A stretch of DNA of 64,000 bases from Bacterioplanes sanyensis (GTDB lineage Bacteria; Pseudomonadota; Gammaproteobacteria; Pseudomonadales; Oceanobacteraceae), in NCBI RefSeq assembly GCF_014652515.1, contig NZ_BMYY01000002.1:62001-126000 (forward strand). The letters run 5' to 3'. The notes below the pieces were generated by a model. That model was not told the origin of the DNA. It searched no databases and was given only the letters and a program-made list of their open reading frames with translations. A program made the translations under genes and the position numbers. Below, in pieces: positions 35,612 through 45,522 of this stretch (the stretch's first letter is position 1; each line of letters begins with the position of its first letter).

Positions 35612-37429
35612 TTACTCATCAATAAAGCTTCGCAAGTGGTCAGAGCGGCTAGGGTGGCGCAATTTGCGCAGGGCCTTAGCTTCGATCTGACGAATACGCT
35701 CACGCGTTACGTCGAATTGTTTGCCGACTTCTTCTAGCGTGTGGTCGGTATTCATGTCGATACCGAAACGCATGCGCAGAACCTTGGCTTCACGTGCCGT
35801 TAAGCCAGACAATACCGAGCGAGTGGCATCGGTCAGGCCTTCAACGGTGGCGGTATCGAGTGGTGACTCAGATTGAGTGTCCTCGATAAAGTCGCCCAGG
35901 TGCGAATCTTCGTCGTCGCCGATGGGGGTTTCCATCGAGATCGGTTCTTTGGCAATTTTCAGCACTTTGCGGATTTTGTCTTCCGGCATGTCCATGCGCT
36001 CGGCCAGTTCTTCTGGCGTTGGCTCACGACCCATTTCCTGCAGCATTTGCCGTGAAATACGGTTCAGCTTGTTAATGGTTTCGATCATGTGCACTGGAAT
36101 ACGGATGGTGCGCGCTTGGTCCGCAATGGAGCGGGTGATGGCCTGACGAATCCACCAAGTGGCGTAAGTTGAGAACTTATAACCACGACGGTATTCGAAT
36201 TTGTCCACCGCTTTCATCAAGCCGATGTTGCCTTCTTGAATCAGATCCAGGAACTGCAAACCACGGTTGGTGTATTTTTTCGCAATCGAAATTACCAGAC
36301 GCAGGTTGGCTTCCACCATTTCTTTTTTGGCGCGACGAGCACGGGCTTCGCCAATGGAGACGCGACGGTTTACTTCTTTAATGTCTGGGATGGTCAGGCC
36401 CACGCGCTCTTCAACAGCTTTGATTTTCTTCTGCGCACGGAAAATTTCCAGCTTGTAGGTGTCGAGCTTGTCAGAATACTTATGGCCACCAGCGATCAGT
36501 TCTTCAATCCACTGATTGTTAACTTCATTGCCAGGGAAGTTGCCGATAAAGTCTTTGCGATCCATGCCACATTTGCGCGTCATCATGACCATGATCTGGC
36601 GCTCTTGCGCGCGGATTTGGTCGAGTGCTTCGCGGGCATCGTTCACCAACTGATCGAAATACTTAGGCGTTAGCTTAATGGGTGCAAAGCGTTCTGCTAG
36701 CAATGCCAATGCTTCTTCTGCTTGCTTGCTGGCGCGACCATGTTTTTCGATAGCGGCGTCTACAGCGGTGTGCGCGTCTTTGATTTCATCAAAGCGACGA
36801 ATGACTTCGGTCAGGTCGATACCGCTGTCTTCTTCTTCATTGTCGCTTTCTTCGTCATCGTCGGACAGTTTTTCAGCGGCTTCCGCTTCTGGGCCAGACT
36901 GCGGGCCAGGTGCTGGAGTTTCATCTGATGGGTCGATAAAACCACTGAAGATGTCGCTGACTCGGTTCGGGTCTTCTTCTGCTTCTTGGAAAGCGTTCAA
37001 TACAATGCGTACGGCGCCTGGGTAGTAAGCCAAGGCCGACATGACTTCACGAATGCCTTCTTCAATACGTTTGGCGATAACAATTTCGCCTTCACGGGTC
37101 AGCAGCTCAACGGTACCCATTTCACGCATGTACATGCGCACTGGGTCGGTGGTGCGGCCAACGTCAGATTCTACCGATGCCAGCGCGGCAGCGGCTTCTT
37201 CGGCGGCGGCGTCGTCGGCGGCTTCATTAAACAGTGATTCGCCATCGGGTGCGTTTTCGGACACCGGAATACCGATGTCGTTAATCATACGGATGATGTC
37301 TTCCACCTGATCCGGATTGGCAATATCATCCGGCAAATGGTCGTTAACCTGTGCAAAAGTGAGGTAGCCTTGCTCCTTACCTTTGGCAATCAGTTCTTTC
37401 AAACGGGATTGTTGGGTGTTCGCTGACAT
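35612..37429 (-). CDS. rpoD: RNA polymerase sigma-70 factor
   Basis: 605 residues. Primary sigma factor, binding the -10 and -35 boxes of housekeeping promoters. Region 1.1 (about 1-80), an acidic non-conserved region with [13 protein letters not shown], region 2 with [17 protein letters not shown], region 3, and region 4 with the helix-turn-helix [19 protein letters not shown] near the end. Length is usual for Pseudomonas-like sigma-70 (~615). Preceded by dnaG on the same strand, in the macromolecular synthesis order. Confidence 0.98.
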   Translation of the reverse strand: MSANTQQSRLKELIAKGKEQGYLTFAQVNDHLPDDIANPDQVEDIIRMINDIGIPVSENAPDGESLFNEAADDAAAEEAAAALASVESDVGRTTDPVRMYMREMGTVELLTREGEIVIAKRIEEGIREVMSALAYYPGAVRIVLNAFQEAEEDPNRVSDIFSGFIDPSDETPAPGPQSGPEAEAAEKLSDDDEESDNEEEDSGIDLTEVIRRFDEIKDAHTAVDAAIEKHGRASKQAEEALALLAERFAPIKLTPKYFDQLVNDAREALDQIRAQERQIMVMMTRKCGMDRKDFIGNFPGNEVNNQWIEELIAGGHKYSDKLDTYKLEIFRAQKKIKAVEERVGLTIPDIKEVNRRVSIGEARARRAKKEMVEANLRLVISIAKKYTNRGLQFLDLIQEGNIGLMKAVDKFEYRRGYKFSTYATWWIRQAITRSIADQARTIRIPVHMIETINKLNRISRQMLQEMGREPTPEELAERMDMPEDKIRKVLKIAKEPISMETPIGDDEDSHLGDFIEDTQSESPLDTATVEGLTDATRSVLSGLTAREAKVLRMRFGIDMNTDHTLEEVGKQFDVTRERIRQIEAKALRKLRHPSRSDHLRSFIDE

Positions 37430-37670
37430 AGAAGCCCTGTGTTCCGTATTGTGAGGCGCAGAAAAGCGCGGAAGTATAACTTTTAACCGCTCTTTAGGCC
37501 AGCCGTGCCTGAGGAATGTTCCCGACTATTGCCCTGTCATAAAGGGCGCGAGGCTCGATCGTATCGGTTCGGGTGCGGTTGGTGGCTGTCAGGTCGTCGG
37601 TGTTGTCCGGCTTTTGCTGCCGGCCAGTGAAATATAGGGGCGCTGAAAGAGATTTCAAGGTGGCGAAGCG

Positions 37671-39491
37671 CTAGCGCTGATAAATCGACGTACGTTTGCG
37701 GTGGCGCTGGTGGCGCTCTTTGCTGAGCTGGCGTAAGCGCTGTTTTTCGTCATCGCTGAGTGGCGTGTGGTTGGTCAGCTTGGCCTGCAGTTGCTGCCAT
37801 TCATCATCTAGGCGGCGGGTATCCATTCTTTCTAACACGTGTTTGACAGCGCTGGCGCTGGCCAGTTGTTGCTGTTGCTCCGCTTGCTCGGCCAGCTGTT
37901 TGAGCTCTTGTTGGTAGGGCGAGCCGGTCCATTGAATAATCACACCGATGCTGTCTTTTTGCGGCGACTGCTGCAGCTTGCGAATCACTTCAATCAGCAG
38001 GCGTTCATATTCGCTTTGTGCCTCGGTGTCGGGCAGGGTCAAGCCGTTAGCCAGTGCTGGCTGCACCAGTAGGCTGCACAAGGCTTGGCGGGCACCAACA
38101 TCTTGTGGCCGACTCATGGCGGGCGGCTCTGGCGGCATGGCGTGCGCTTCGTGCTCCATGGGTAGCGGCTCTTCCGTCGGCTGCTGAGCGGCTTGCTGCT
38201 CCAGCTTTTGCAAGGCATGGCTGGCGACGCCGGTTTCATTTTGCAGCTGCTGTTTCATTAAATCGCGCAGTGCGCCTTGTGGCAGGCGGGCAATCAGAGG
38301 TGCAGCGAGTTGGTCAAAGCGGGCTTTGCCATCCAGAGTGTCAAAGTCGACCTGTTGCTTAAGGTGTTTAAACAAAAACTCCGGTAAGTGATCGGACTCA
38401 TTTAAGCGTTGTTCAAAGGCGTTTTTGCCTTCTCGTCTGACCAGTGAATCTGGGTCTTCGCCATCTGGCAAAAACAAAAAGCGCGCCTGGCGACCGTCTT
38501 CTAATACCGGCAATACAGTTTCCATGGCGCGGGCAGCGGCGTTGCGTCCGGCTTCGTCGCCGTCAAAGCAAAAAATCACTTCCGGCACGATGCGAAACAA
38601 ACGCAATAAATGGTGCTCGCTGGTGGCGGTACCCAAGGTGGCCACGGCGTAATGAATGCCGTATTCGGCCAGTGCCACAACGTCCATGTAACCTTCCACA
38701 ATCACGAAGCGAGTCAGCTTTTGACGTATTTTTCGGGCTTCAAATAGCCCATACAGCTCGCGATTTTTCTGGAATACCGGCGTCTCTGGTGAGTTCAGGT
38801 ATTTGGGTTTTTCATCGCCCAACACCCGTCCGCCAAAGGCGATGGTGCGGCCGCGCTGATCGCGAATAGGAAACATAATGCGATCGCGAAAGCGGTCGTA
38901 GCAGCGTCCGTCTTCTTTTTCGATCAACATGCCGTTGCTAATCAGTTGGCGCTGGCGTTCTTTGTCGCCATTGACCAGGGCTTGCATCAGGTTGTCCCAA
39001 CCGGGTGGGGCGTAGCCAATGGCAAAAAACTTGGCGGCTTTGCCAGATAAGCCACGTTGTTGCAGATAGTCGATGGCGCGCTGGCGCTCTGGGTGCTGAC
39101 GCAGCATTTGCTGAAAAAACTGACTGGCGTCTTGCAGGCGCTCGTACAGCGGTTGGTTTTGCTGCTGTTGGCGTACCAGCTGATCATTTTGCTCGCGCGG
39201 TACTTGCAGGCCGGTTTGCTCGGCCAGTTTTTCCACCGCATCGGGAAAGCTTAGGCCGTCAAATTCCATCACAAATTTGAGGGCGCTGCCGGAGGCGCCG
39301 CAGCCAAAGCAATAATAAAACTGTTTGTCTGGGCTGACGGTAAAGGAAGGCGTGTTTTCGTTGTGAAATGGGCAGCAGGCTGAGTAGTTTTTGCCGGTCT
39401 TTTTTAATTTAACGCGGCTATCGACCACATCGATCACGTCGACGCGGGCAAGCAGCTCATCAATAAAAGATTGCGGTATGCGACCGGCCAT
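37671..39491 (-). CDS. dnaG: DNA primase
   Basis: 606 residues; makes the RNA primers of replication. The N-terminal zinc finger has C40, H43, C61 and C64. The TOPRIM domain has VIVEGYMDVVAL and the DGDEAG motif. The C-terminal helicase-binding domain is the glutamine-rich third. The 241-base gap to rpoD and the 174-base gap to yqeY suggest separate promoters in addition to readthrough. Confidence 0.98.
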   Translation of the reverse strand: MAGRIPQSFIDELLARVDVIDVVDSRVKLKKTGKNYSACCPFHNENTPSFTVSPDKQFYYCFGCGASGSALKFVMEFDGLSFPDAVEKLAEQTGLQVPREQNDQLVRQQQQNQPLYERLQDASQFFQQMLRQHPERQRAIDYLQQRGLSGKAAKFFAIGYAPPGWDNLMQALVNGDKERQRQLISNGMLIEKEDGRCYDRFRDRIMFPIRDQRGRTIAFGGRVLGDEKPKYLNSPETPVFQKNRELYGLFEARKIRQKLTRFVIVEGYMDVVALAEYGIHYAVATLGTATSEHHLLRLFRIVPEVIFCFDGDEAGRNAAARAMETVLPVLEDGRQARFLFLPDGEDPDSLVRREGKNAFEQRLNESDHLPEFLFKHLKQQVDFDTLDGKARFDQLAAPLIARLPQGALRDLMKQQLQNETGVASHALQKLEQQAAQQPTEEPLPMEHEAHAMPPEPPAMSRPQDVGARQALCSLLVQPALANGLTLPDTEAQSEYERLLIEVIRKLQQSPQKDSIGVIIQWTGSPYQQELKQLAEQAEQQQQLASASAVKHVLERMDTRRLDDEWQQLQAKLTNHTPLSDDEKQRLRQLSKERHQRHRKRTSIYQR

Positions 39492-39610
39492 AAAGAATGC
39501 TTACTGAGACACAAGGTTAAACAGAATACGGTGCTTGGCGAGTGTCGGCAAAGCTTGGGCGCCGAATGATGCTGGGGTGCCCTTGATTTTATGACGGCAA
39601 GACAAACGAC

Positions 39611-39642
39611 AAAAGCGCTAGCGGTAAACCGCTAACGCTTTT
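39611..39642. terminator. Terminator between yqeY and dnaG
   Basis: Nearly perfect inverted repeat AAAAGCG-C-TAGCGG / CCGCTA-A-CGCTTTT with a TAAA loop. On the minus strand it follows yqeY, so rpsU-yqeY is at least partly uncoupled from dnaG-rpoD. Confidence 0.75.
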
Positions 39643-39665
39643 GATAGCCTGCACAGGGACAGGAT

Positions 39666-40112
39666 TTATCCCAGTTGCGACTTAACCAGTTGGCTGACCT
39701 GCGCCATATCGGCACGACCTTGCACTTGTGGTTTGAGGATGCCCATGACTTTGCCCATGTCCTGCATTCCTGCAGCACCGGACTGTGCAACGGCATCAGC
39801 CACCAGTTTGGCCAACTCTTGTTCGCTCAGAGACTCTGGCAAATACTCGGCGATGACATCAATTTCTTGTTGCTCAGCAGCGGCCAGTTCTTCACGACCT
39901 GCCTCTTGATATTGAGCAATCGAATCACGACGTTGTTTGACCATTTTATCAAGAATGGCCAGCGCGCGTTCATCGGTGATCTCAACTCGTTCATCCACTT
40001 CGACGCGTTTGAACTCAGCTGTGATCAGACGCAAAGCACTCAAGCGGGGCTTGTCTTTCGCCCGCATGGCGTCTTTGACTGCGTCTTTAATGGTTTGAAC
40101 CAAAGTACTCAT
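39666..40112 (-). CDS. yqeY: GatB/YqeY domain protein
   Basis: 148 residues, a single YqeY domain related to the tRNA-binding C-terminal domain of the amidotransferase subunit GatB: N-terminal helices with KDKPRLSALRLITAEFKRVEV and C-terminal DMGKVMGILKPQVQGRADM. It sits between rpsU and dnaG, the usual place in gammaproteobacteria. Exact function is not known. Confidence 0.95.
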   Translation of the reverse strand: MSTLVQTIKDAVKDAMRAKDKPRLSALRLITAEFKRVEVDERVEITDERALAILDKMVKQRRDSIAQYQEAGREELAAAEQQEIDVIAEYLPESLSEQELAKLVADAVAQSGAAGMQDMGKVMGILKPQVQGRADMAQVSQLVKSQLG

Positions 40113-40149
40113 GAGCGTCTCCCTGTTCTCAGTTCAGGCAAAAAACTGA

Positions 40150-40365
40150 TTAGTACAGGCGAGTCATCTTGCGCTGTTCGCGCTGCAACTTCTTCAGGTG
40201 ACGCTTAACAGCAGCGGCTGCTTTGCGCTTACGTACCCAAGTTGGCTTCTCATAGTGCTCACGACGACGTACTTCAGACAGTACACCGGCTTTTTCACAA
40301 GAACGCTTGAAACGACGCAGTGCTACGTCGAATGGCTCGTTTTCTTTCACTTTTACAGCTGGCAT
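40150..40365 (-). CDS. rpsU: 30S ribosomal protein S21
   Basis: 71 residues, the standard sequence start ([20 protein letters not shown]) and a basic C-terminal helix. Joins late in 30S assembly and helps initiate translation. RBS AAGGTGA is clear. First gene of the rpsU-yqeY-dnaG-rpoD order. Confidence 0.98.
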   Translation of the reverse strand: MPAVKVKENEPFDVALRRFKRSCEKAGVLSEVRRREHYEKPTWVRKRKAAAAVKRHLKKLQREQRKMTRLY

Positions 40366-40397
40366 CCAATCACCTTATCTATAAGTGTTCGTTCATT

Positions 40398-40415
40398 GGG
40401 GGAACCACGACCCCC
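40398..40415 (-). promoter_or_regulatory. Leader hairpin of rpsU
   Basis: GGGGG / CCCCC (40398-40402 and 40411-40415) with an eight-base loop, in the untranslated leader about 35 bases before the rpsU start. A regulatory role is possible but not shown. Confidence 0.4.
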
Positions 40416-40430
40416 AGTTAGAGGGCGGGC

Positions 40431-40459
40431 ATTCTAAAGAGTTTGGCTAAGGATTGCAA
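40431..40459 (-). promoter_or_regulatory. Promoter of rpsU
   Basis: Minus strand TTGCAA (40459-40454), spacer of exactly 17, then TAGAAT (40436-40431), followed by a GC-rich discriminator GCCCGCC typical of growth-rate controlled promoters. Confidence 0.75.
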
Positions 40460-40527
40460 AACCTCTGCGTGGATTTTAACCGCTTGGCCGCGTATCATTG
40501 CCGCCCTTGCAGATATCGGGGGCCTGT

Positions 40528-41556
40528 ATGCGGGTATTGGGGCTGGAAACCTCCTGTGATGAAACAGGAATTGCGCTGTACGACAGCGAACATGGCCTGC
40601 TGGGCCATCGCGTGTATTCGCAGATTCACGTGCACGCCGAATACGGTGGCGTGGTGCCAGAGTTGGCCTCGCGTGACCACATTCGCAAAGCACGGCCGCT
40701 GATTAATGAAGTGTTGGCCGAAGTTGGCTTAACGCTGCAGCAGGTAGATGGCATCGCCTTTACCTCTGGCCCTGGCTTGGTCGGCGCCCTGTTGGTGGGC
40801 GCTTGCATTGGCAACAGCTTGGCTTGGGCACTGAATATTCCTGCCATTGGTGTGCACCACATGGAAGGCCATTTATTGGCGCCCATGCTGGAAGAAGAAC
40901 AACCTGACTTTCCTTTCATTGCGCTGCTAGTCTCGGGTGGCCACACCCAATTGGTCAAAGTAGCAGGCATTGGCCGCTACGAGTTGCTGGGTGAATCGCT
41001 GGATGATGCCGCCGGCGAAGCCTTCGATAAAGCCGCCAAAATGATGAATTTGCCTTACCCTGGGGGGCCTGCACTGAGTGCCTTGGCCGATCAGGGCGAT
41101 GCGCAGCGCTTTGCCTTCCCGCGACCCATGACCGACCGCCCGGGGCTGGATTTCAGCTTCAGTGGTCTGAAAACCTTTGCCCGCACCACCATTCTCAATT
41201 GCGCCGTCGACGGTGTATTGGCCGAGCAGGATAAAATCGACATTGCCGCTGGTTTTCAGGCCGCCGTGGTCGATACCCTGGCGATTAAATGCAAGCGTGC
41301 GATGCAGCAAACCGGTGTAAATCGCTTAATCATCGCCGGTGGTGTCGGCGCTAACCGTCAGCTGCGCGCTAAGTTGCAAACGACGGCGCAGCAGATGGGC
41401 GGGCGGGTCTATTATCCGCGGCCGGAGCTGTGTACGGACAACGGCGCCATGATTGCCTACGCCGGCACGCAACGACTGCTGGCGGGCCAGTACAGCGATT
41501 TGGCGGTACAAGTGGTACCGCGTTGGCCGCTGACCGATTTGCCGGCGGTGAACTGA
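40528..41556 (+). CDS. tsaD: tRNA N6-adenosine threonylcarbamoyltransferase
   Basis: 342 residues. Transfers the threonylcarbamoyl group to A37 of ANN-decoding tRNAs, with TsaB/TsaE. Metal site H111 and H115 in HMEGH; ASKHA-fold motifs LVSGGHTQL and [13 protein letters not shown] 40528 gives the normal [14 protein letters not shown] start; the open frame upstream reaches into the rpsU promoter. Divergent from rpsU and overlapping folB by one base. Confidence 0.98.
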   Translation: MRVLGLETSCDETGIALYDSEHGLLGHRVYSQIHVHAEYGGVVPELASRDHIRKARPLINEVLAEVGLTLQQVDGIAFTSGPGLVGALLVGACIGNSLAWALNIPAIGVHHMEGHLLAPMLEEEQPDFPFIALLVSGGHTQLVKVAGIGRYELLGESLDDAAGEAFDKAAKMMNLPYPGGPALSALADQGDAQRFAFPRPMTDRPGLDFSFSGLKTFARTTILNCAVDGVLAEQDKIDIAAGFQAAVVDTLAIKCKRAMQQTGVNRLIIAGGVGANRQLRAKLQTTAQQMGGRVYYPRPELCTDNGAMIAYAGTQRLLAGQYSDLAVQVVPRWPLTDLPAVN

Positions 41557-41912
41557 TGGACAGCGTGTTTATTCACGGCTTAAGCGTGGATGCGGTGATT
41601 GGCGTATTTGAGTGGGAAAAACAGCTGCAGCAGCCGCTGATTTTTGATTTGGAAATGGCCTGGGATATTCGCCAGGCGGCCGCCACCGATGATTTGCAAT
41701 ACGCGCTCAATTATCAGGCGGTCACTGAGTTCATCGAACACTTTGTTGGCAGCCAGCAGTTTGAGTTGTTGGAAACCTTACTGGAGCAGTTGGCGGCGGG
41801 GTTGCGCCAGCAATTTGCCATTCCCTGGCTGAGCATTCAGGTGCAAAAACCGGCGGTAGTCCCGCAGGCGCGAGCCGTGGGGCTAAAAATAGAGCGTGGA
41901 GACAAGCCATGA
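41556..41912 (+). CDS. folB: Dihydroneopterin aldolase
   Basis: 118 residues. Converts dihydroneopterin to 6-hydroxymethyl-dihydropterin in folate synthesis. FIHGLSVDAVIGVFEWEK is the typical N-terminus, E/K active-site residues near YQAVTEFI and VQKPAVVPQA. ATG shares its first base with the tsaD stop; followed by folK with ATGA overlap. Confidence 0.93.
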   Translation: MDSVFIHGLSVDAVIGVFEWEKQLQQPLIFDLEMAWDIRQAAATDDLQYALNYQAVTEFIEHFVGSQQFELLETLLEQLAAGLRQQFAIPWLSIQVQKPAVVPQARAVGLKIERGDKP

Positions 41913-42427
41913 GTCAGCGCATTTTTCTCGGCCTGGGCTCCAACATTGATGCCGAGCGCCACTTGCGCCAAGGCATTGATACATTGGCGCAACGCTACCG
42001 CTTAATACAGGAATCACCTTGGTACGCCTCACCTGCGGTGGGGTTTGATGGCCCTGAGTTTATCAACTTGGTGGTGGTCATAGAGGCGAGCGATTCACCG
42101 GCGGCTTTGGCTAAGGCGCTAAAGCAGATAGAGTTCGATTTTGGTCGCCCCAAAAACGCCAGCAAATACTCCTCGCGCGCCCTGGATATCGACATCTTGT
42201 TGATCGACGATCTGTGTGGCAGCTGGCCCACCGACTACGGCACCCTGACGCTGCCACGCGATGACATTTGGCGTTATGCCTTTGTGTTGCGTCCGCTGTT
42301 AGACATTGCCCCACACGCGCACTGTCCATTGCGTCAACAGCCTTTGAGCTTGGATTGGCCCGCCCTGAGCGAGCAGCCGTTGCGGCAGCTGACGCCGGCC
42401 TGGCAGCCCTGCAGCGCTCAGGCTTGA
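41909..42427 (+). CDS. folK: 2-amino-4-hydroxy-6-hydroxymethyldihydropteridine pyrophosphokinase
   Basis: 172 residues. Uses ATP to pyrophosphorylate hydroxymethyl-dihydropterin. GLGSNIDAERHL start and the family signature RALDIDILLID; the two Asp bind Mg2+. Coupled to folB by a four-base overlap. Its last ten bases overlap the end of the convergent cca gene, so no terminator fits between them. Confidence 0.94.
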   Translation: MSQRIFLGLGSNIDAERHLRQGIDTLAQRYRLIQESPWYASPAVGFDGPEFINLVVVIEASDSPAALAKALKQIEFDFGRPKNASKYSSRALDIDILLIDDLCGSWPTDYGTLTLPRDDIWRYAFVLRPLLDIAPHAHCPLRQQPLSLDWPALSEQPLRQLTPAWQPCSAQA

Positions 42428-43641
42428 GCGCGCCACGCCTTTAACGCCTGTAGGCGCGCTTGCTGCACCGCTTGGCCAATCTCTGGGCCTTTCATTTCTG
42501 GCGTAATGACATCTTGGGTCTTAATCGCACTGGCGCAATCCAATGCCTGCTGGCAGTAATCGCGCTGTGGATAATCGCATTGCTCCAGCCCAGTACGGCC
42601 GCGGGCGTCACACTGGCAAGCCAGTAAAAACTCGGCAAAGCGCTCTGGCCGACGCCAAGCGTCGGTTTGTTGAAACAGCTTCAATAAAGTCTCAGGCCTC
42701 AGTTCAAAAGCGCGATGCACATGGGTGTGAAACTCGGTGGTGAGTTCCGCCAGTTTTTTCAGCTCGTTCGGTACCTTTAACCGTTGCTGCAATGCTTTCA
42801 GCGGTTTTAAACCGCGCTTCTCGTGACCGTGGTGCTTGGGCCATTCGCTCGCTGGTGTGAGCGCCTTGCCAACATCATGGGTCAAGGCCGCCCAGCGCAC
42901 TGCCAGGCTGGCGTCTGCATCGACGGCGGCTTGCAAGCACAGCAAGGCGTGAATGCCGCAGTCGATTTCCGGATGGTGTTGCTCCGGCTGGGGTACGCCA
43001 AATAAACGCGCCAGCTCAGTAAACCAAACGCTTAGGGCACCACAGTCGTGCAGCACCTGAAAATAGGTCGGTGGGTGCTGGTCGAGCAGGGCGCGCTGGG
43101 TTTCTTGCCACACGCGCTCGGCGACGAGGTGCTCCAGCTCGCCATTGGCACACATGTGTTGCATCAGCGCTTGGGTTTCTGCGGCGATGGTAAAGCCCAG
43201 GGGCTGTAAGCGGGCGGCAAAGCGCGCAACGCGCAACACACGCAATGGGTCTTCGGCAAACGCATCGGATACATGGCGCAGCACTTTATTGTGTAGGTCG
43301 CGCTCGCCGCCGTAAGGGTCGATGAGTTGCTGCTGGTCATCGAGGGCCATGGCGTTGATGGTGAGGTCGCGGCGCAGCAGGTCTTGCTCAAGGGTGATGT
43401 CAGGACTAAAGCGACAATCAAAGCCTTGATAGCCCTGGCCGGTTTTGCGCTCGGTGCGCGCTAGGGCGTATTCCTCGTGCGTTTCGGGGTGCAGGAACAC
43501 CGGAAAGTCGGCCCCTACTTGCTGATAGCCAGCGCTGAGCATGTCGTCGACGGTGGCACCCACCACGACCCAATCACGGTCTTTTACCGCACGTTGCAAC
43601 AGGCGGTCACGCACGGCACCGCCGACCAGATAAATCTGCAT
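42418..43641 (-). CDS. cca: CCA-adding tRNA nucleotidyltransferase
   Basis: 407 residues. Adds or repairs the tRNA 3' CCA. GGAVRD near residue 8, the DRDWVVVGAT strand and RRDLTINAMALD are class II nucleotidyltransferase motifs. An HD phosphohydrolase domain follows with ALTHDVGKA, as in gammaproteobacterial long-form enzymes. Convergent with folK. Confidence 0.96.
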   Translation of the reverse strand: MQIYLVGGAVRDRLLQRAVKDRDWVVVGATVDDMLSAGYQQVGADFPVFLHPETHEEYALARTERKTGQGYQGFDCRFSPDITLEQDLLRRDLTINAMALDDQQQLIDPYGGERDLHNKVLRHVSDAFAEDPLRVLRVARFAARLQPLGFTIAAETQALMQHMCANGELEHLVAERVWQETQRALLDQHPPTYFQVLHDCGALSVWFTELARLFGVPQPEQHHPEIDCGIHALLCLQAAVDADASLAVRWAALTHDVGKALTPASEWPKHHGHEKRGLKPLKALQQRLKVPNELKKLAELTTEFHTHVHRAFELRPETLLKLFQQTDAWRRPERFAEFLLACQCDARGRTGLEQCDYPQRDYCQQALDCASAIKTQDVITPEMKGPEIGQAVQQARLQALKAWRAQA

Positions 43642-43661
43642 AGCACTCTCTTTGTACTCAT

Positions 43662-43685
43662 AAAAACGGCCGCAGATGCGGCCGT
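43662..43685 (-). terminator. Terminator of the TraF-like gene
   Basis: Stem CGGCCGCA / TGCGGCCG (43667-43674, 43677-43684). On the minus strand followed by TTTTTA, 20 bases after the TraF-like stop and before cca. Confidence 0.85.
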
Positions 43686-43704
43686 GGCAGTGTAGCGGCG
43701 AGCG

Positions 43705-45348
43705 CTAGAAGTAGAAACCGGTTTCCAACGCGACGCCGGCTTCTTTTTCCAGTTTGGAGGGGTTGGCCATGGCGGCGACATCCAGGTGAATGCCAAAGGG
43801 TGAAATACCAAAACCGAATGAGACCACATCGGAATCCGTGGCCGCTATGTTGGCGCGGTAGCCGCCACGCAGTTGTACGGTATCCCACAGGTCAAACTCG
43901 GCACCAAAGGCGATGTACTGGGTGGGGTCTTCGTAGGCGACGGGGTCGTTTTCGAGTAAGTCCAGATCCAGCGCTAAGGTGGTGGTGTCGTCGCTGTAGG
44001 CTAGGCCCGCTCGGTACTGCGGATCGAGGCTGACACTGCCTCCCTCTACCACGGCCAACTCATCGCCAATAATGCCGGTGCGTACCGGCGCACTTTGATA
44101 GTCATAGTCGCCGCCTAATAGGTTTTTGATGACTAAGCCGGCGGTCAGGCTGTCGTCTGGGCCAAAGCGCATGGAGGCACCGACGTCCAGATTGAAGGAG
44201 GAGTAGTCTTCACGTGTGTCTTCAAAGTCATCGATCTCGATTTCTTCTTCGTTGTCGACTTCAGACACATAATGGTAGGTCGAGATTTTTTGTAACTTAG
44301 GCGTGATGCCAATGGCGACAGGGCGCTCTGCCAAGGTGAACTCGCGTGCAAAGGACACGCCGACTTCGGCGATGGTGGCGGCAATGATTTCTACGCGTGA
44401 GTCCAGGTCTGGGTCGGCGGCGTTATCGGTGAGCTGGCCATTGCGGAAGATTTCAACGCCTTGATCCGAGGTGTAATCAAACCCCAATACTGCTTCTAAG
44501 TCTTGCTCCAGATCGGGCACACCATTGTTATCGTCATCGCGATTCAGCTCGGCGAGCAAAATCACTTCTGGCGTTGCACTGCCCTGAGCGCGCTCGACGG
44601 TGCGCCCGACATCGGCGTTGATATCACGCGCAAGCTGAGAGTATTTCAGTCCCGCTGGTGCGTAGGCATCGATTAAACCGAGGTCATTGTCAGAGAACAG
44701 CGCTCGGCCGGAAAACAGCGCATGACCGCGAACGCTAACGGCAGCAGCAAATTCCTTACCGGGAAAGGCCATTGCTGCCGAGGCGCCTAGGCGTCCACTC
44801 ACTGGGTGGCCGGAGATAGAACGCAGCGCACTGCTGAGCTGGCCGGCGACGTCATCGACATCGTTGAGGCTGGCTTGCACATCATTCAGGGCGTTATCCA
44901 AGTTGGTGCTGGCCGTTGCCAAGTCATCCAGTCGTTCATCGACATCCAGGTTGCCATTGAGGGCCTGTTGAACGGCGACGTCAAAGGCGCGCACGGCTTG
45001 ATCCAAAGCATCGATATGTTCTTCAAAACCGACCATTTGGCTCTCGCCATCCAATAAGCGCTCCAGCTCCGGTTGCAGCTCATCACTGATGTCTTCGGCG
45101 GTTGAGGCCAGTTCTTCTTCATCTCTAACCTGTACTCCCAGCTGCGGGAAAATCAGGGCGAAATCGTCTTCGGCGTTTGCTTGGGACAGCAACGACGGGT
45201 TGTAGGCCGGCGCGTGAGCACGCTGGGCACTGGCCACGCCCGTTTGTCCCATGGCCATACCACGGGCATCCAGCGGCATGAATGGCGCTGCTTGGGCAAT
45301 GGGAGTGGCGAGCACAATAGCGGTGGTCAGGAGCGAGGGTCGAAGCAT
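43705..45348 (-). CDS. TraF-like (PF13729-type) outer-membrane protein
   Basis: 547 residues with a signal peptide (1-20, PIAQA). Mature start FMPLDARGMAMGQTGVASAQ is the PorV/FadL-like beginning of the chromosomal 'TraF' family, and the second half is rich in alternating beta strands ending FETGFYF-like (ALETGFYF), a beta-barrel end with terminal Phe. An insert of about 80 residues (60-140) is predicted coiled-coil (LDNALNDVQASLNDVDDV). Despite the family name there are no conjugation genes nearby; function unknown. Divergent from flgP-flgT. Confidence 0.78.
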   Translation of the reverse strand: MLRPSLLTTAIVLATPIAQAAPFMPLDARGMAMGQTGVASAQRAHAPAYNPSLLSQANAEDDFALIFPQLGVQVRDEEELASTAEDISDELQPELERLLDGESQMVGFEEHIDALDQAVRAFDVAVQQALNGNLDVDERLDDLATASTNLDNALNDVQASLNDVDDVAGQLSSALRSISGHPVSGRLGASAAMAFPGKEFAAAVSVRGHALFSGRALFSDNDLGLIDAYAPAGLKYSQLARDINADVGRTVERAQGSATPEVILLAELNRDDDNNGVPDLEQDLEAVLGFDYTSDQGVEIFRNGQLTDNAADPDLDSRVEIIAATIAEVGVSFAREFTLAERPVAIGITPKLQKISTYHYVSEVDNEEEIEIDDFEDTREDYSSFNLDVGASMRFGPDDSLTAGLVIKNLLGGDYDYQSAPVRTGIIGDELAVVEGGSVSLDPQYRAGLAYSDDTTTLALDLDLLENDPVAYEDPTQYIAFGAEFDLWDTVQLRGGYRANIAATDSDVVSFGFGISPFGIHLDVAAMANPSKLEKEAGVALETGFYF

Positions 45349-45522
45349 GGTGATGATCCTTGGTGTTTTATCCTGCTGTCAGCTTAGTCGCTGAACGCGG
45401 TGGCTGTCAGTTGGCTAGCTCACAGCGTGGCAGTCTGGCTCGGAAGAAATCGAAAGATCGCTCAATATTTATGGTTTGCCGCCGATAGCTAGTGCAGATG
45501 AGATGACGTTAGGAGAAACCCG

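Noticed and set aside
43705-45348. Sign of a conjugative element from the TraF-like protein
   Set aside because: The chromosomal TraF family is common outside plasmids; no other transfer genes, relaxase or integrase are present.
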